Source: Pezicula radicicola (lineage: Eukaryota; Ascomycota; Leotiomycetes; Helotiales; Dermateaceae). Taken from it: a stretch of DNA of 64,000 bases. The translations under genes were made by a program, and so were the position numbers. Shown here one piece after another: positions 24,008-36,000 of the stretch. The first letter of the stretch is position 1, and every line of letters begins with the position of its first letter. Below the pieces are notes generated by a model. It did not search any database and was not told the DNA's origin. It saw only the letters and a list, made by a program, of their open reading frames with translations. Location of the stretch: assembly GCA_003008705.1 (NCBI GenBank), contig PDUO01000006.1, forward strand, positions 133,295 through 197,294, in the 5' to 3' direction.

Positions 24008-26006
24008 TTTCAAGATACACAGCATCTCCTTTTGCTGATGGAGGTTCGAAAATTTGGCTTTGGGAAGTAACTAGGGTGATGTAGAGTTGAAAGGCGAAGT
24101 TATATCGGATATAGCCCGAATCCTAGGTACGTGGTATACGCGTGAATAGAGTTTATCAGCTAGCGAGTTAGGATCGGTCAGACAGTCTTGCCGCCAAAGA
24201 ACAACAGCGCGCCATGGAATTGAATACAAAAGGGAGGTCTAAATAAATATCGAGAAACTCAGCTCGCTCCTAAGCCACGATGGTGTTGAATTCCAGAAAA
24301 CTGGCCAGTTAAGCGAGGCGCCAAAAATCTCCATCGCGCGCCACCAGAGCCAATCAATCTGGCCAACAAAAACGATGCTATTTTATTTGCACCGCCTAGA
24401 AGTATGCATGAAGTCCAGAAAAACACGCACATCCACGTAATAACCCACTATTCGTTATTTCTTTCTAAATATCACGCCCCATCAAGAGAGCGCTCTTGAA
24501 TCGTTCTACGCTAATTACGTCCCTTGACTCATAACTGAGGTCCCTAAGGTTACCTAGGCTTTGTATGAAAAAAGTAATAGATGGTACTTGGCTAAGAAAG
24601 GGATGATGTTGATAAATAATGTCCTATAGAATTATGATAGCATAACATAAAAAAGAAATATCTTGGGGGATAATGAAGTCATTTATGTGCAAGCCAGGGA
24701 AAATGCCAAGCCTGAAAAGATGGCAATCGAGGGAAAATTGTTGGTAGAGAAACATTGGAAAGTTTCACCATACAACCCCTTGACTTCCATCTAGCAAAGA
24801 AAAATTGAGGGATAATAAAAGATGGTAACTTCGCTTTTCAAATCCAGTCCTCTATTAACGTCATTTTGAAGACACAAGCAGTAGATCTCCACTCCGTTTG
24901 ATTGCAGACAATGTGAACAATGAACTAAATCGAAGAAGATATACTTATATTGCTTTGCATAATTTCTTTCATTGTTACTACTTCAAGTATTCTTGTCAGT
25001 TCGATTTTCATTGCTACTTAAAAAACGTTACAAAATTCGTCGGTCTGAGAAGCTGTTTGGAAATAAGATGTGACTTTGTGCCTGAGGGTTGTTTCTTTTC
25101 TAGCTGGGCTCGCTTATCCATCGCTTTGCGGATTGAATCATGCAAGGAGAAACCCATAATGAAATAATAAATCATGTCCACATTGCCCGGAAGAGACTGA
25201 CTGTTCCTGGTTCTATTAGTGGCTTCGGCCTCGGCCTTCCTACACCTCATAAGTTTGTATCCATCTTCGTTCCTAGGCTTGCCAAGAAAAACTGCTTGGA
25301 GGTGCTTGGGTTACCAACGTTTGACAATGGGGCCGTGTTTAATGAGCCTTGGAGGTGAGTAAGCATACCGATATTGAAGAATGGCGAATCGGCTTACATT
25401 AAATTAAGATAGACCAGAGAGAGTGGGAGGTTGAGTGCCTTCAATGGAGTAGTGATAATTAGGAGCTCGATGCAAGAGACCAAGAACACTGCTTTTGTAA
25501 CTCGAAACTAAGCTAGTCAACTATTTTCCCTGGAGGGAGGAAGAAATCCTTTTATTAACATAAATACACAATCTGTAGGTCCGGACCACATAGCAGTCAG
25601 TTTCAAGGGGAAATGGTTTTTGTTGAGGTGTAACCTTAATCCCGAAGATATTGATATAGCTATGCTAGCAGCGAGAAGTGCTTTTCGGATAGGGATTTTT
25701 TGTTACATGGAAACGTTAGGGGCGTAAAATACAGTGCTCATGATTCTAGGCAATTTAAATTCATTCGAGGAATCACGAGAAACTATAGCAAAGGTTATAG
25801 ATAAAATCACAATTAAGGGAAAGAGAATAATAAGCACACGTAGAACAGGTATATATGTAAAGAACAAAAACAATATGTATTTTGCATCGGTGGCAATATC
25901 CACAAGAAAATAGGACCCGCTATATGGAGTCAGAAAAACTATATACAAGAAGTCACAACCACTTTTTTTCCTCCCTTAAAAGTCCTCCTCAATCTCCTCT
26001 TCCCAC
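24008..26006. other. Intergenic region, no gene seen
   Basis: About 2 kb of sparse, partly AT-rich DNA between the small-gene pair and the pectate lyase. Short open frames near 24.9-25.4 kb have no recognisable domain and no spliced partner. Confidence 0.45.
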
Positions 26007-27068
26007 TTAAAAGCTCAAAGTTTGTCCAGCAGTACCGACAACAGCAGCCTTGACATTGGCGCTGCCAAGAAGAGTGTAGTCGTACTCAGAGATGGAGGTC
26101 AAAGTACCAGCCTCAGCAGTGTTCTCTGCATCACCAAAGTCGTTATCGTTGGCGACGGCATATCCAGAGTCAGTAGAGTAAAGAGGCTTGCTGGAATCGA
26201 CGAAAACGTTGCTCTCAACAAGGACTTGAGCACCATCACGAGTGTTGATACCATCAGAAACGGTATCGTAGTAGTTGTTGAAGATATGTCCGGTACCGAA
26301 ACGGATGGATGGACCGCGAGAGTTGATGTTTTGCCAGTAGTTATTGGCGTAGGTAACGTGAAGGAAGCCGGTATCCTCATCTCCGTTGCTGTCGGAGTGT
26401 CCAACAAGGGATGCCTTCCAGTGGTCGTGGATGTATGAATTAGAGATCGTTACGTAATCTGCAGCGTGGGTGATATCAATGAGACCATCATAGTAATCTT
26501 TGTCGTGGTCTCTGTTGGATGAAACATCGACGTGATCGATCCATACATTGGTAGATTGTTCTATTAAAAGCAATCGTAATTAGAGAAAGTCCAATGATAA
26601 TGGGCAAGATGCAGGGTTGTAATAAAGATAGTACTTACGGACACCAATAGCATCACCGTTCTCAGCCAGAACCTCAGCAATACCAAGATTGCGGATAATA
26701 ACATTGTCCTGACCCTTGACCAAAAGGCCGAAACCAGTCAAGACAACATCGGAGCTGGCGCCAACAATAGTGGTGTCACTGGTAACCCTGATCTGATCTT
26801 GAGCATCTGTAATAGCTGCGCTAACTACAATGACCTTTGCTCCATCCGAAGTGGCCGCAGAAGAGAATTGAGCGAAAGTGGAAACAGTTGTAGTAGTTCC
26901 ACCGGCGCCACCGGTGGTGCCTGAAGCGTAACCAATATCGCAAGCATCGGTGATGGTTGCACGCTTGACAACCTCTGCGCGGGCTACTTCACGCTCGGTA
27001 GGAGTAGGAGCTGCGAGGACTGCAGGGAGAACGGCAACCAGGCCGGAAACGATTGGAGTGAACTTCAT
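26007..27068 (-). CDS. Secreted pectate lyase, polysaccharide lyase family 1
   Basis: Two exons (27068-26639, 26560-26007; 78-bp intron) encode 327 residues. A signal peptide is clear: MKFTPIVSGLVAVLPAVLA followed by APTPTE, with a likely KR processing site near residue 36. The mature part is a parallel beta-helix pectate lyase, which cleaves de-esterified polygalacturonate by calcium-dependent beta-elimination outside the cell. Hallmarks are DTTIVG, DNVIIRNLGI, the vWIDH block (NVWIDHVDVSS), the calcium-region acidic stretch DHDKDYYDGLIDIT, and SRGPSIRFG, matching the RxPxxR catalytic signature. The intron falls just before VWIDH, joining GDAIGV to QQSTNVW in phase. A TATAAAG lies about 110 bp upstream of the start. 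It is the first of three co-oriented genes with likely roles in plant surface breakdown or oxidation. Confidence 0.94.
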
Positions 27069-27175
27069 GTTGAAAAGGTTGTGGTTGGAAAAGAGTGTAC
27101 AGGTAAGGCAAAGTTGAATGGAGAAAGGAGAGTGATGATGGTGAGGAACGCAACTGAAGAGGAGAACTTACTGTT

Positions 27176-27182
27176 CTTTATA
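27176..27182 (-). promoter_or_regulatory. Candidate TATA box of the pectate lyase gene
   Basis: TATAAAG on the minus strand, about 110 bp upstream of the pectate lyase start codon. The position and sequence fit a TATA element of a strongly inducible secreted-enzyme gene. Confidence 0.4.
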
Positions 27183-29060
27183 CTGAAGAATGTGGACATA
27201 CAAGAGATAATTAGAATTCTTGGTATATCCATTTGGAGAAATGGTGTCGAAAGGAATATAGTGGGCCAAGTATAGTTCGTCCCTTTTCATCTGATCTCGG
27301 TCATCTACCCCACAGTTCAGGACTATCCTTATTTTCCGGTGCATACCGAAAGGTATTGAAACACGCGTCATAAGGAAAGCTCGAGGCCATACGGGAGGAG
27401 AAATGGTATTTTATGTGAAACGAAACGTGCTAAAACTTGTAAGTAAGGAGCACCAACCTAAGGCAGCCTTGTAATAAGCCTCTTGGCCTGACACCAGTAT
27501 TGAAAACATTGGAGGAAGTTCTATTGAAGACCAAATAAATATAGTGCCCAGAAACTACTTGAAATGTCGTGATGGTGGCACGATGTGTTGGTGCCGCAAT
27601 TCGCTGGAAACTACAGTAGCACTTTGGTAAAACTGTTGCCGGGGATATCTGGAAGGAAAGACGATTCTGTGTCACGGAAGTATTTGAATAAGAGCTGAAT
27701 TATTCCAGGTGTGAAAGTTATCAGGTGGTGCACCTGGTGTGTCTTGTGACGAAAGTACTCGCGAGTATATCCTCCTCACTGAGGTACAAAGTACAAGAGC
27801 TGCAAGCTCCAGTCAACGATTCGAGCGGTTGCAACTTCAACATCCAATATGCACTCCTCCTGCCTAGAAATTTATATTGAAATTTAGTTTCGGATTATAT
27901 TGTGGGTAGATGCCAAGTTGCCAAGAAATGAGCCACGAATCGACCCCATTGTTAACAGCCGATCGGATCGCTTAGTTGCAGGCCAAGAGCGGAAGAGCTA
28001 TTGCCAAGAGCAAAACAGAATGTTCCCCGATTGCTTCGATCATTACTTGGCGTTTCCGTTGAGGTTCAACTCCTTTATCTGATTCTGAGGTATCTCCGTA
28101 TTGAGCAATGGTTCGTGGGTCTCGTATTAAGCTTGTCGAAGGCACCGACTTTCAACCATACATAGAGGATCCTATCAATAGTTCAACCGCGTTGCTACTA
28201 TATGTTACTCCCCAACTAACCATTCTGATCAGCAATTACTTATAAGGTCGTCTTACCAATAATAACTCTTTTCACTCATGGAATACTTAGTGTATCGCCG
28301 TCTTGCTATCTACAGAGTACTTGTAGGCGTTTTCTTGTACCGCAATACTATTAGTGTCGCTTAAACTTGACACCAGAAATTTGCGACACGGCAAATAAAC
28401 CTAGTCCTAGCGACATCCTACGCTTTTCCCCTCGAGGGGAGAAAACGTAAATTAATTTAAAAACGTTTGGGTCATGATAAGTAAGTACCTTGGGGTTTTT
28501 CTAAATCAGTGCTTATTGATAACTCTTTAAGTTTCTGAATTTATGGCCGCTCACTACGTAGAACAACTCGGATCAAGGAACACCAATGCAATAAAAATAC
28601 AACATTATCAAAAGGTCTTACTTGTACTCTTAGTGATTTTAAGCCTATATGTAAAACTTCGACTTAGATTTAATAACTATATTTAGTTATCTAGTATACA
28701 GATGTCACAACCCACCATCTAAAGACACGAAGCAGACGTATATTATACAACAAACAGAAATTAAGAGAAATATATTATAAGGAAGAAGATAGTAACTATT
28801 CTCATGCTCCTTCGTAAATCGATTATAATTACTTCCCTAATTAATAAGCACTAAGCAACCTTGGACTCTATCTAAATTACGCGAGCATCAAACTAGACTG
28901 AAGTCACTTCCGTTCAAATAGTAAAAGAACATTACTTTAAATGATAAGCTATATAGGATAATACAGCAAGACAATAAACATTGAAACACTAAAAGGTATA
29001 TAGCATAAGACAATAAGACAAGACAATAAACAGTGAAACACTAAAAATTACACCAAACCC
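27183..29060. other. Sparse intergenic region with short repeats
   Basis: AT-rich toward the right. A near-perfect palindrome (arms around CCCCTCGAGGGG) sits at about 28420-28447. A 26-bp direct repeat with one mismatch occurs at 28969-28994 and 29021-29046, close to the cutinase 3' end. No gene is seen. Confidence 0.45.
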
Positions 29061-29841
29061 TCAATTTGTCGCAGCAATTGTCTTATTTGCTCCACCTGCA
29101 GTAGTCATGCCAGCAGCAGCAGCAATAAATTCTGCAGCTTCTTTGCCATTTTGGGAATAAGTCAAGTGAGCCTGCTTGACTTGGTTACCTTGCATGCAGA
29201 TGTTGTCTCCATCATGACAGATGACTTTCTGCTTGCTGGCTGGAATTTGAGAAACCGCGGTTCCGTTAAGAGGGTCGCCGAAGATAAGAACTATTGCGGG
29301 AGAATGAAGATGAGCGACACGAGCAGTTAAAGGGCATTGGGAAAACTTTCGTACCTGAACTGACAGCTGATGCCTGGGCAGGGGTGAGCATTTTTGCTGC
29401 ATTGTGAACAAGTTGGCCTCCTTGACTATTGATAAAGCTTAGCAAAGCTTAAGGCCAATGGTAAGCTATGACAAACCTATAACCAGACATGACAACTTTT
29501 GTGCTTGGGCACTGTGTCATGGCTTGTCCAACCAGTTGAGCCATCGTCTTGCTTCCAACAGGATCACCACCCTCCAAGAATTGCTGAACAGTCGCCCCAT
29601 AATCAACACCCTGGACGGCAAGATCATTGGCTCCCACAACCATAGACAGGTTGGCGAACATGGGCGGTCCAGCCAGTGTGCCGACATTACCTGCCTCCGT
29701 TGTACCACGAGCAAAGATGACAGTCATCGCTTTGCAACTTGAATTGAGGCCATTTTCGGTAGATGAGGTACCGAGATCCTGTCGTGGGATAAGGCGTGCG
29801 CTAACGAATGGAAGAGCGAGAAGCAGTGTTGAGATGCGCAT
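29061..29841 (-). CDS. Cutinase, carbohydrate esterase family 5
   Basis: Three exons (29841-29477, 29425-29355, 29290-29061) encode 221 residues, the usual cutinase size. The N-terminus MRISTLLLALPFVSARLIPRQ is a signal peptide followed by a short propeptide. Cutinases are secreted serine esterases that hydrolyse plant cutin. FARGTTEAGNVG is the family's first signature. The nucleophile Ser122 sits in GYSQGG, completed across the first intron. Asp174 (DGDNIC) and His187 (QAHLTY) complete the triad, and Cys170/Cys177 fit the conserved disulfide near the active site. Introns are 51 bp (starting GTTTGT) and 64 bp (starting GTACGA). The next gene in the same orientation is the FAD oxidase upstream; pectate lyase lies downstream. 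Confidence 0.94.
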
Positions 29842-30670
29842 GATGAATGATGTATTACAAAGTGTATCGTGAAATATTAACTTGAGAAATAAAAAAGAAA
29901 GTCTCGGGCTATTAATAATATACTGCCTAAAGGAAAGACAGTATCGTAAAGTGAAGTGGGATGATGAACTTATATATTCGTGGTTGTGAGGTGAGTCTTC
30001 GAGATTGCATTGTTGACCTGAATCTGTGCACCAGTTTTGGAGTTCTGAAGTGTATCCTCAAGTCCGGCTGATGTTCCAAGTTATGGATAAAAATGACTGT
30101 GAAGGTTTCTCAATTGTTGCGATTGGTCAATAAGATCTTCATATGATCTTCGAAACATTAAACACCCTCGAACACCTAACATCTGAGACCAACAACCAGG
30201 CCCGAGCCGTAAGCGAGTTCGCTTCGAGAAAAGAGCCCGAAGGACTCGAGGAGTTTTCCCTCTTTGGAAAAGTGTAGTGCGCCTTTGGGACGAAAGTTGG
30301 TCCAAAGAAGATGCAGTCTGGAGATTCAGCAGCACAGCCTGGATCAGCGCAGACCTTGCCCGAATTGGTTCAAGTCGCGGATCTCTACTAGTCAACTAAG
30401 CCACTCCACTCGGTTGTTTTAGCAATTGAAGGACGAAATACATCAACACACTACTGAACACCTCGGCTGAGTTGAATAGAAACCGAGCAAACACATAATA
30501 CCCTACTTGTGCCACTCATCTTCGGGGCACTCGAAACTTAGAGGTCTTGGGTAATTATCCACATAAGATCCTCTGTTTCACTGTTTCTATACACGCCACG
30601 TGACTACACGCACTACTGTGAACTCGCATTTGCCTTAAGTTATACGCTTCAATCAACAATGCTAGGCTTG
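29842..30670. other. Intergenic region with tRNA-like fragment
   Basis: No supported gene. At about 30369-30415 there is sequence resembling a B-box (GGTTCAAGTCG) followed by tRNA-like words, but no cloverleaf can be folded, so no tRNA is called. Confidence 0.4.
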
Positions 30671-32071
30671 CTAATTACCTAACCGAGGCACTGCCAGATC
30701 AAAGATACCTTTAGGGTCAAATTCCTGCTTCAGCTCTCGCAGTGTCTCGTAATAAGGACCATACATCCGAGAAACAGGAACGGTTCCTGGAGGACTCAAA
30801 GGCACATACTCACCCTGGAGCAAGTTTTCTGGATCGCTCTGCAACAATGCACTTCGAAATTCTTCAGCCCACGCTAAAGAAGCTCGCATGTTGACCTCAG
30901 TAATCGTCGTGGCTATAAACTCGAGCACAAAATGAGGTTCTCTAACTCCAAAAACGGAGTTTGGGTTAGGAGACGCTGCAGGACCTCTTAGCTGATGGAG
31001 GGAGAAGCCGGTGGCAGGATCTTCCGGCATAATCTCTAGATATCTGCCGATAATCTCAGTGACTTGATCAGTTAGGTTGCGGATACTGATTGTTCTTAGC
31101 CCCCCATAAAGACCAGATGGAGACGCATGTTCTCTCAACCAATCTGCTGGTGTAGTCGATTTAACCGTACTTTCGATCGTCATCCCTAAGTTAGCGAATT
31201 TCTGGATCAAATTCTGGCCTGTTTGAGCGGCGGTCTCGTCCTGCCCATGTCCTGTCCAGCAAAGCTCCACCCCGAAGCTCGTTCTTCCTTGTAAAGGTGT
31301 ATTGCGAACAAAGGGTTGTACCGCTAGAGGAAGAGACTCAGGTAGGCTCAATGTGATATTCATTTCTCGATACGCTTTTACATATTCTCTGAATGCTTTG
31401 CTGATATCCAAGGAGTCGTAAAAAATTGTTCCACCGAACATCTTTGGCTCGGGGTAGACCTTGACACCTAGCTCAACGATTACGCCAAAGTTCCCTCCAG
31501 CACCGCGGATACCCTGCAGCATTCTCTCCCCAGCATCAACTACTTGACCTTCCCAATTTATGACTTTTGCAGAGACGATCTGGTCGACTCCGAGTCCATA
31601 ATTTGCAGTGAAAAGTCCATAACCGCCGAGCGTAGCCCATCCCACATAGCCAACATCTGCAACCGTTCCGAAAGCTGTCGTGAGACCATGTTGAGATAAC
31701 ACGTAGGCCAGGTGACTTGCAATGATTCCGCCACCTATCTTTGCCGACTGCTGAGATGGGTCAACCTCAACGAATTTGATGTCCCTCATATCAACCATCA
31801 GAGCTCCCGCGATCTTGGACCTTCCGAAAAGATCATGACCCCCGGATCGAATCACGAGCTTGATACCATTTGAGGTTGCATACAATATCAGAGCAGCCAC
31901 ATCACTGCTAGTTTGGGGGCGAACGATGGCCAGCGGTTTTGCGTTGTTAACGATGAAAGTGGTGCCAGCATAGACGTAATCTGGTGAGTACGGGGTTGCA
32001 TATTTGATATGTGGATGTCTTTTCAGAAAGTCTTCCAGGGATTCCTGCGTCGAGTTATGCGGATCCTCCAT
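30671..32071 (-). CDS. FAD-linked oxidase of the berberine bridge enzyme type
   Basis: A single exon of 466 residues from the ATG at 32071; an in-frame ATG at 32125 would add 18. The PCMH-type FAD domain is clear: KPLAIVRPQTSSDVAALILYA, then VIRSGGHDLFGRS, whose His is the expected covalent attachment site, then GGYGLFTANYGLGVDQIVSA. The usual second attachment Cys is not evident there, so flavin may be attached at one site only. The C-terminal FDPKGIFDL motif corresponds to the berberine-bridge (BBE) domain. No signal peptide is visible, unlike many secreted fungal relatives, so the enzyme is probably intracellular. Such enzymes oxidise alcohols, sugars or secondary metabolites; the substrate cannot be told. 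No biosynthetic backbone gene is nearby. Confidence 0.9.
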   Translation of the reverse strand: MEDPHNSTQESLEDFLKRHPHIKYATPYSPDYVYAGTTFIVNNAKPLAIVRPQTSSDVAALILYATSNGIKLVIRSGGHDLFGRSKIAGALMVDMRDIKFVEVDPSQQSAKIGGGIIASHLAYVLSQHGLTTAFGTVADVGYVGWATLGGYGLFTANYGLGVDQIVSAKVINWEGQVVDAGERMLQGIRGAGGNFGVIVELGVKVYPEPKMFGGTIFYDSLDISKAFREYVKAYREMNITLSLPESLPLAVQPFVRNTPLQGRTSFGVELCWTGHGQDETAAQTGQNLIQKFANLGMTIESTVKSTTPADWLREHASPSGLYGGLRTISIRNLTDQVTEIIGRYLEIMPEDPATGFSLHQLRGPAASPNPNSVFGVREPHFVLEFIATTITEVNMRASLAWAEEFRSALLQSDPENLLQGEYVPLSPPGTVPVSRMYGPYYETLRELKQEFDPKGIFDLAVPRLGN

Positions 32072-32125
32072 GAGTGGCGGCTGCTTTTGGCGAGGCGTTT
32101 CCCTTCGGGTATTTTTATAGAGCAC

Positions 32126-33077
32126 AGCAGCGAGATACAGGTGAAGCTTCTCTCGATGTATGCCTAATAATTAGATTGTCTGTCAATTCGAAGGCATTAA
32201 GTAGTGCCATACATTGCCCATCGCTTGACGAGGTACACAGATATATGAGCCTTCTCCCCCCCTCTCCGACTCCGATCCCCCCTCTCGAATAACTCCACGA
32301 TGACGAGGTCGGGATGTGGGCATAGCCGTTGGATCAAGAGTTGTGGAGGTGGTGTGTGGAGGGAGTGTTGAGGGGTTTAAGGTTAAGAGCAGGGCACCGT
32401 AGGTAGGTATGTAGCCTTGAATTTGATGTTCTACGGGCACCGAGTCCAGTCGTTCCCCGCGTACTTGCAGCAGACGTCGCGCGAAATGCAGCGAAATGCA
32501 ACGACACGTCGTTGTCGATAACTTGACAGTTAACACATCTCGACGCCACAAGGAAACCGTTGGTCCATGTCGCCGAACCATACGACATTTCCTTTCCGTC
32601 AAGCGACTTATCATTGCGGCTGAAAAGCCTCACCCAACTGGCAGCCTGTAAGATGATCCAGCTCTGGCCGTCGTGAGCGTGAGGTAAGGCTTCCGGCGTT
32701 ATCACTATATGCAGCACTGCCAGGGATTTGGCACCAGTTGGGAGACATGTTGAGCTTTCCCAACGAATCGATAGGCGTTCCTACCAGCCTAGCAGAAGGC
32801 AGCGACAGAGCTATCGCTTCTGAACGGCTTCACTGCCTGTTGTCTCACTGTCTGCCTACCTGGTTCGGTCAGCTGAAGGTCGAGATGTATGTCAGACTAA
32901 GTCGCAAGGCTGTGCTTTCCCCATCAAAATGCTCATCTAAATCGATCTTGTCTGGTGAATGGGTAAAGGTGAGGTAGCTCTTGAGTTGTTCAAACCAACT
33001 CAACAATTCATAACATTCTCTTCTACACCACCACGTATTTTAGTTTTACTTACCTACTCACCTAAACCATTGCAAAG
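32126..33077. promoter_or_regulatory. Divergent intergenic region between FAD oxidase and calpain
   Basis: About 1 kb separates the starts of two divergent genes, so both promoters lie here. Open frames on both strands are low in complexity and show no recognisable domain. Confidence 0.4.
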
Positions 33078-36000
33078 ATGTCTGCAAGTTCCAGCGACAG
33101 CAATGACAGCCGTCGACGAGGTCCGCCGCCACCACCAGGGAAACATTCATATCATGACGGTAGAGGAGGTAAGAGGCCTGACCCTTAAAAATTGAGAGTC
33201 AATTTGAGTAACCTAAAGCAGGGAAGCCAAAGAAAAAGAAGAAACCTCTACCACCGCAAGAAAGTATCAATAAGATATGGTCACGGTTCTCAGCCTCCCA
33301 ATTCAGCAAGGCCACAGTCATTCTACCTTTTTCATCACAGACATCCTCTCCAACCTCACAGCCTACCTCGCCCTCTCCTCAAAACCTACTGGTCTCCGAG
33401 GACTACGAAAGAGCCGTGCAAGAGTGCAGTATGAAAGTTAAGAAGCTCATCAAGGAGTGTAGGAGAGTAAATATGCGATACCGCGACAAGGACTGGGACA
33501 TAGACTGGGACTTGAAGTGGGAGAAGGGACACTGCCTCAATAGCCTCGGGGGGTCCAAATACGATTTGAATGGACGGGCTTTTGCGAACCCCACATCAAA
33601 CATACCCAAGGCTGTCAAAAGAGTGCATGAGATATTTGACGAACCTACCTTTCTGAAGGATAAGATATCGCCCGCAGATGTCAAACAAGGTGTACGTATT
33701 CCAGAATTGGTCACGCTCTGGTGTTTCCGCTTTGCCTGCAATTCTCTAAAGCATTAGAGCTTATTACTCTTCGGAATCGAGGGCATTACTTGTGGGAAGC
33801 TAGTTTGAGTTGCTCTTACCAACCCTGAAGGTTTAAGGCGCACAATAGAATGCGATGCTCTAGAGGAAGCCAATTTCGTTTTCGAGTTAGAGCTGCGTGG
33901 TAGCATCCGTCAACAAAGGAGGGTACTGGAGCGTGTTCCGTCTCTAAATCCTAAGTTGGCTTGAGTAACTCGGACTGGCTGCTTCACCGTTGATGTCCAC
34001 TATTATTTAACCCCTCTTTCTAAAAGCGTCCGATACTGACCGATATTACAGTCCCTAGGAGATTGCTGGCTCATGGCTAGTCTGACGGCTATGGCCAATA
34101 TGGAATTTGGCATCAAACGAATTTGTGTCGAGTACGATACCAAGATTGGCATATATGGATTTGTCTTTCATCGCGATGGAGAGTGGGTAATATCTATCAT
34201 CGACGATAAGCTATATCTTAAGTCACCGGATTGGGACTCTCCGTCGGTTCAACGCCATCTCCTAGAACAGACTGATCGTGAGGATGTTGAGAGAGAGTAT
34301 CGAAAGACGTACCAGACCGGATCTCAGTCTTTGTTCTTTGCACACTGTAAAGACCAGAATGAGACTTGGCTACCTCTGCTCGAGAAAGCATATGCCAAGG
34401 CTCATGGTGACTATGCTGCTTTGCAAGGAGGTTGGATTGGGTATGTCCATTATGCAGTTCATGTATACCTATGGCCTGGCTAATCCGTTTTAGTGAGGGC
34501 CTCGTAAGTCCCGAATTCTCGGAGCAAATTTGTCCCTCCTGGTTCAAACTACTCATTGTTCCCGAGTCACGTTTGAATTGCTCCTAGTATATCTCTAATA
34601 AGTAAACTAACTCCGAGTTTCTGATTATAGGAAGACCTTACAGGGGGCGTTACGACTGAGTAAGTTTTGAGCTATGTTTCCCAAGATCAAGTCATTACGC
34701 GTTGCACAATTGGCTTTATTTACCTATACTCATTCGATTATTGGAGAACTTAAAGGTGTTCATCCTCCGAATAATTCCGTGGCGATGTAACAGAAGTACC
34801 TGATACATAGCATTCCTAACTTTGTCTCTCAATCATCGACTTGGTTTGAGTACTTCATCTAGCTAAGTCGCCGAGTGTGCATCGAGAATCCTCGATCCAG
34901 ACTCTAGACTTTCTTCGACTCCCAATTCGCATCCAAGTTTCTTTCTAGAATCTGTAGTAGGCTAACTCTGAAACCACAGGCTCTTGACCTCGGATATCCT
35001 AGACATAGACGACTTTGTAAGCTTGCATTGCTCTTTGCCCTGTACCCAAAACTTAATGAGCCCGACTTTCATTTCTATCACTCTCCTAAACATAATCTAG
35101 TCCCAATCCTATCCGAGGCGGCTATGCTAGCCCTACTACCGTTCTCTGTAGTTCTGTAACATGTGTCTATGCTAACTCTCCGGTCATGTAGTGGAACAAC
35201 GAAATTCTCAAAGTCAACAAGGAATTTTTATTTGGCTGCTCAACTGGCCTTCTCGATGGTGGCTATGGCAATCGTGACGGGATTTCCGAGGGCCATGCCT
35301 ATGTAATTATGGAAGCTCGAGAACTATCTGACGGCACACGGCTTCTCAAACTTCGTAACCCGTGGGGCAAAGGCAAGAAGGGCAACTGGGAAGGTGCATG
35401 GTCTGATGGTTCCAAGGAATTCACTCCTGAGGCCCAACGCGAGCTCAACCATAAGTTTGGCAATGACAGTGTGTTCTGGATATCGTACAAGGATCTGCTC
35501 CGTAAATACCAACATTTCGACCGGACTCGTCTCTTCATGGATTCTCCTGAGTGGCGACTTACCCAAAAGTGGATTAGCGTTGAAGTTCCTTGGAAGGCTG
35601 AATTCGAACAGAAGTTTCGCATTATCTTGAAGAAAGAGTCTCCTGTGGTGTTGGTGCTGAGCCAGCTGGACGATAGATACTTTGACGGTCTGCAGGGGCA
35701 GTATACATTCCGGTTACAATTCCGACTACATGAGGTGGATTCACCAGGGGACCACGACTATATCGTGAGAAGCCATGGTAACTATCTTATGGATCGCAGC
35801 GTCGTTACCGAATTGAAGAGCCTCAGTCCAGGGACATATTCAGTGTTTATCATGGTAACCGCAGACAGGAATCTCAATGCCCTTTCTGTTGAAGATGTTG
35901 TCAAGATGCAATGCCGCCGCAAGGTTGACAACGAGAAGTTGGCTGCAGTTGCTGTGAGTTACGACCATGCTCACAGAAAGGGGGCTGCATACATGGAAGA

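Noticed and set aside
26022..26438. Plus-strand open frame of 138 codons within the pectate lyase gene
   Set aside because: It is an antisense shadow of the pectate lyase exon.
30361..30415. tRNA-like words (B-box-like GGTTCAAGTCG on the plus strand, A-box-like TGGCTTAGTTG on the minus strand)
   Set aside because: The two boxes lie on opposite strands and no acceptor stem or anticodon loop can be built.
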